This document shows, one piece after another, positions 6,580-6,788 of a stretch of DNA of 6,788 nucleotides. A model generated the notes under the pieces. That model searched no databases. It saw only the letters and a program-made list of their open reading frames with translations, and had not been told where the DNA came from. Each line of letters starts with the position of its first letter. Position 1 is the first letter of the stretch. Origin of the DNA: an uncultured Bacilli bacterium (GTDB lineage: Bacteria > Bacillota_I > Bacilli_A > RF39 > UBA660); NCBI GenBank assembly GCA_944363745.1, contig CALVVD010000128.1, positions 1 through 6,788 of the forward strand, read 5' to 3'. The position numbers and the translations under genes are program-made.

Positions 6580-6788
6580 ATGGGTTTATTCAGTTTTTTG
6601 AAAAATGCGACGCACAGCAACCGCAAGATCTATCTCGATGCTTCGCTGGGCAACACGCTCATCGCGGGCAGTTCACGCAGCGGCGCGGAAGCGGTCATCC
6701 GCAGTTATGCGATCGACTCCGCCAACAAGGGCTACGGCGTGGTCATTTTCCGCGATCAGAAGACGGGCGTCTCGGCCTATCCCTCCAT
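6580..6788 (+). CDS. Probable second VirD4-like protein with a degenerate Walker A (3'-truncated)
   Basis: Only the first 69 codons are present, starting MGLFSFLKNATHSNRK and running open to the right edge. The start is 5 nt after the ATPase stop and has an AAAAAGG site 8 nt upstream. The fragment can be aligned with the P-loop region of the preceding ATPase: TLIAGSSRSGAEA (26-38) matches MLIGGIGSGKTNT, and GVVIFRDQKTG matches VMIIFDTKGDF at nearly the same spacing. In the P-loop the GxxxxGKT lysine and threonine are A36 and E37, so ATP binding in the usual way is unlikely. The first aspartate of the second motif is also not kept in register. Inferred: a catalytically dead or regulatory paralogue that may co-assemble with the active ATPase. 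The short hydrophobic start (GLFSFL) is too short to be a membrane anchor. The paralogy call rests on about 45 residues and is moderate; the gene itself is well supported. Confidence 0.75.
   Translation, partial: MGLFSFLKNATHSNRKIYLDASLGNTLIAGSSRSGAEAVIRSYAIDSANKGYGVVIFRDQKTGVSAYPS

Noticed and set aside
5768..6580. Open frame of 270 codons on the minus strand
   Set aside because: It is antisense to the catalytic half of the VirD4-like ATPase, including its Walker B motif, and has no recognisable motif of its own; it is a composition shadow.

Overview
The window is a gene-dense stretch of bacterial DNA with five co-directional genes, all on the + strand. Two are cut by the window edges. Codon third positions are strongly G/C-biased, and two genes have purine-rich Shine-Dalgarno sequences directly before their ATG (GGGAGG before 4800, AAAAGG before 6580). 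This fits a moderately high-GC Bacillota/Clostridia-like bacterium, but no taxonomic marker gene is present and the assignment is an inference. No RNA gene, transposase, integrase, CRISPR array or attachment site was seen.

Layout: (1) 2-1633 is the C-terminal part of an Hsp70 (DnaK-like) protein whose helical lid is replaced by a von Willebrand factor A (vWA) domain with an intact MIDAS metal site. (2) 1682-4786 encodes a 1034-residue multidomain protein. It has one or two J-domain-like modules without the HPD motif, two cysteine zinc knuckle pairs, a helical TPR-like stretch, and at least two fibronectin type III-like domains followed by more beta-rich sequence. (3) 4800-5234 encodes a 144-residue tyrosine-rich protein that I do not recognise. 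(4) 5231-6574 encodes a VirD4/TraG/TraD-like P-loop ATPase without the usual N-terminal membrane anchor. (5) 6580 to the window end is the start of a second protein that appears to be a paralogue of gene 4, with the Walker A lysine and threonine replaced.

Gaps are 48 nt, 13 nt, a 4-nt overlap and 5 nt, so this looks like one operon that continues past both edges. The likely logic, by inference only, is as follows. The Hsp70-vWA protein and the J-like/zinc-ribbon/FN3 protein form a client-binding chaperone-scaffold pair. The VirD4-like ATPase, possibly as a hetero-oligomer with its degenerate partner, is the motor. The Tyr-rich protein is an adaptor or accessory subunit. Chaperone, vWA and VirD4-type motor parts in one operon, without relaxase or type IV secretion genes in view, do not match any system I can name with confidence. 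It could be a stress-response, conflict/defence or protein or DNA translocation system.
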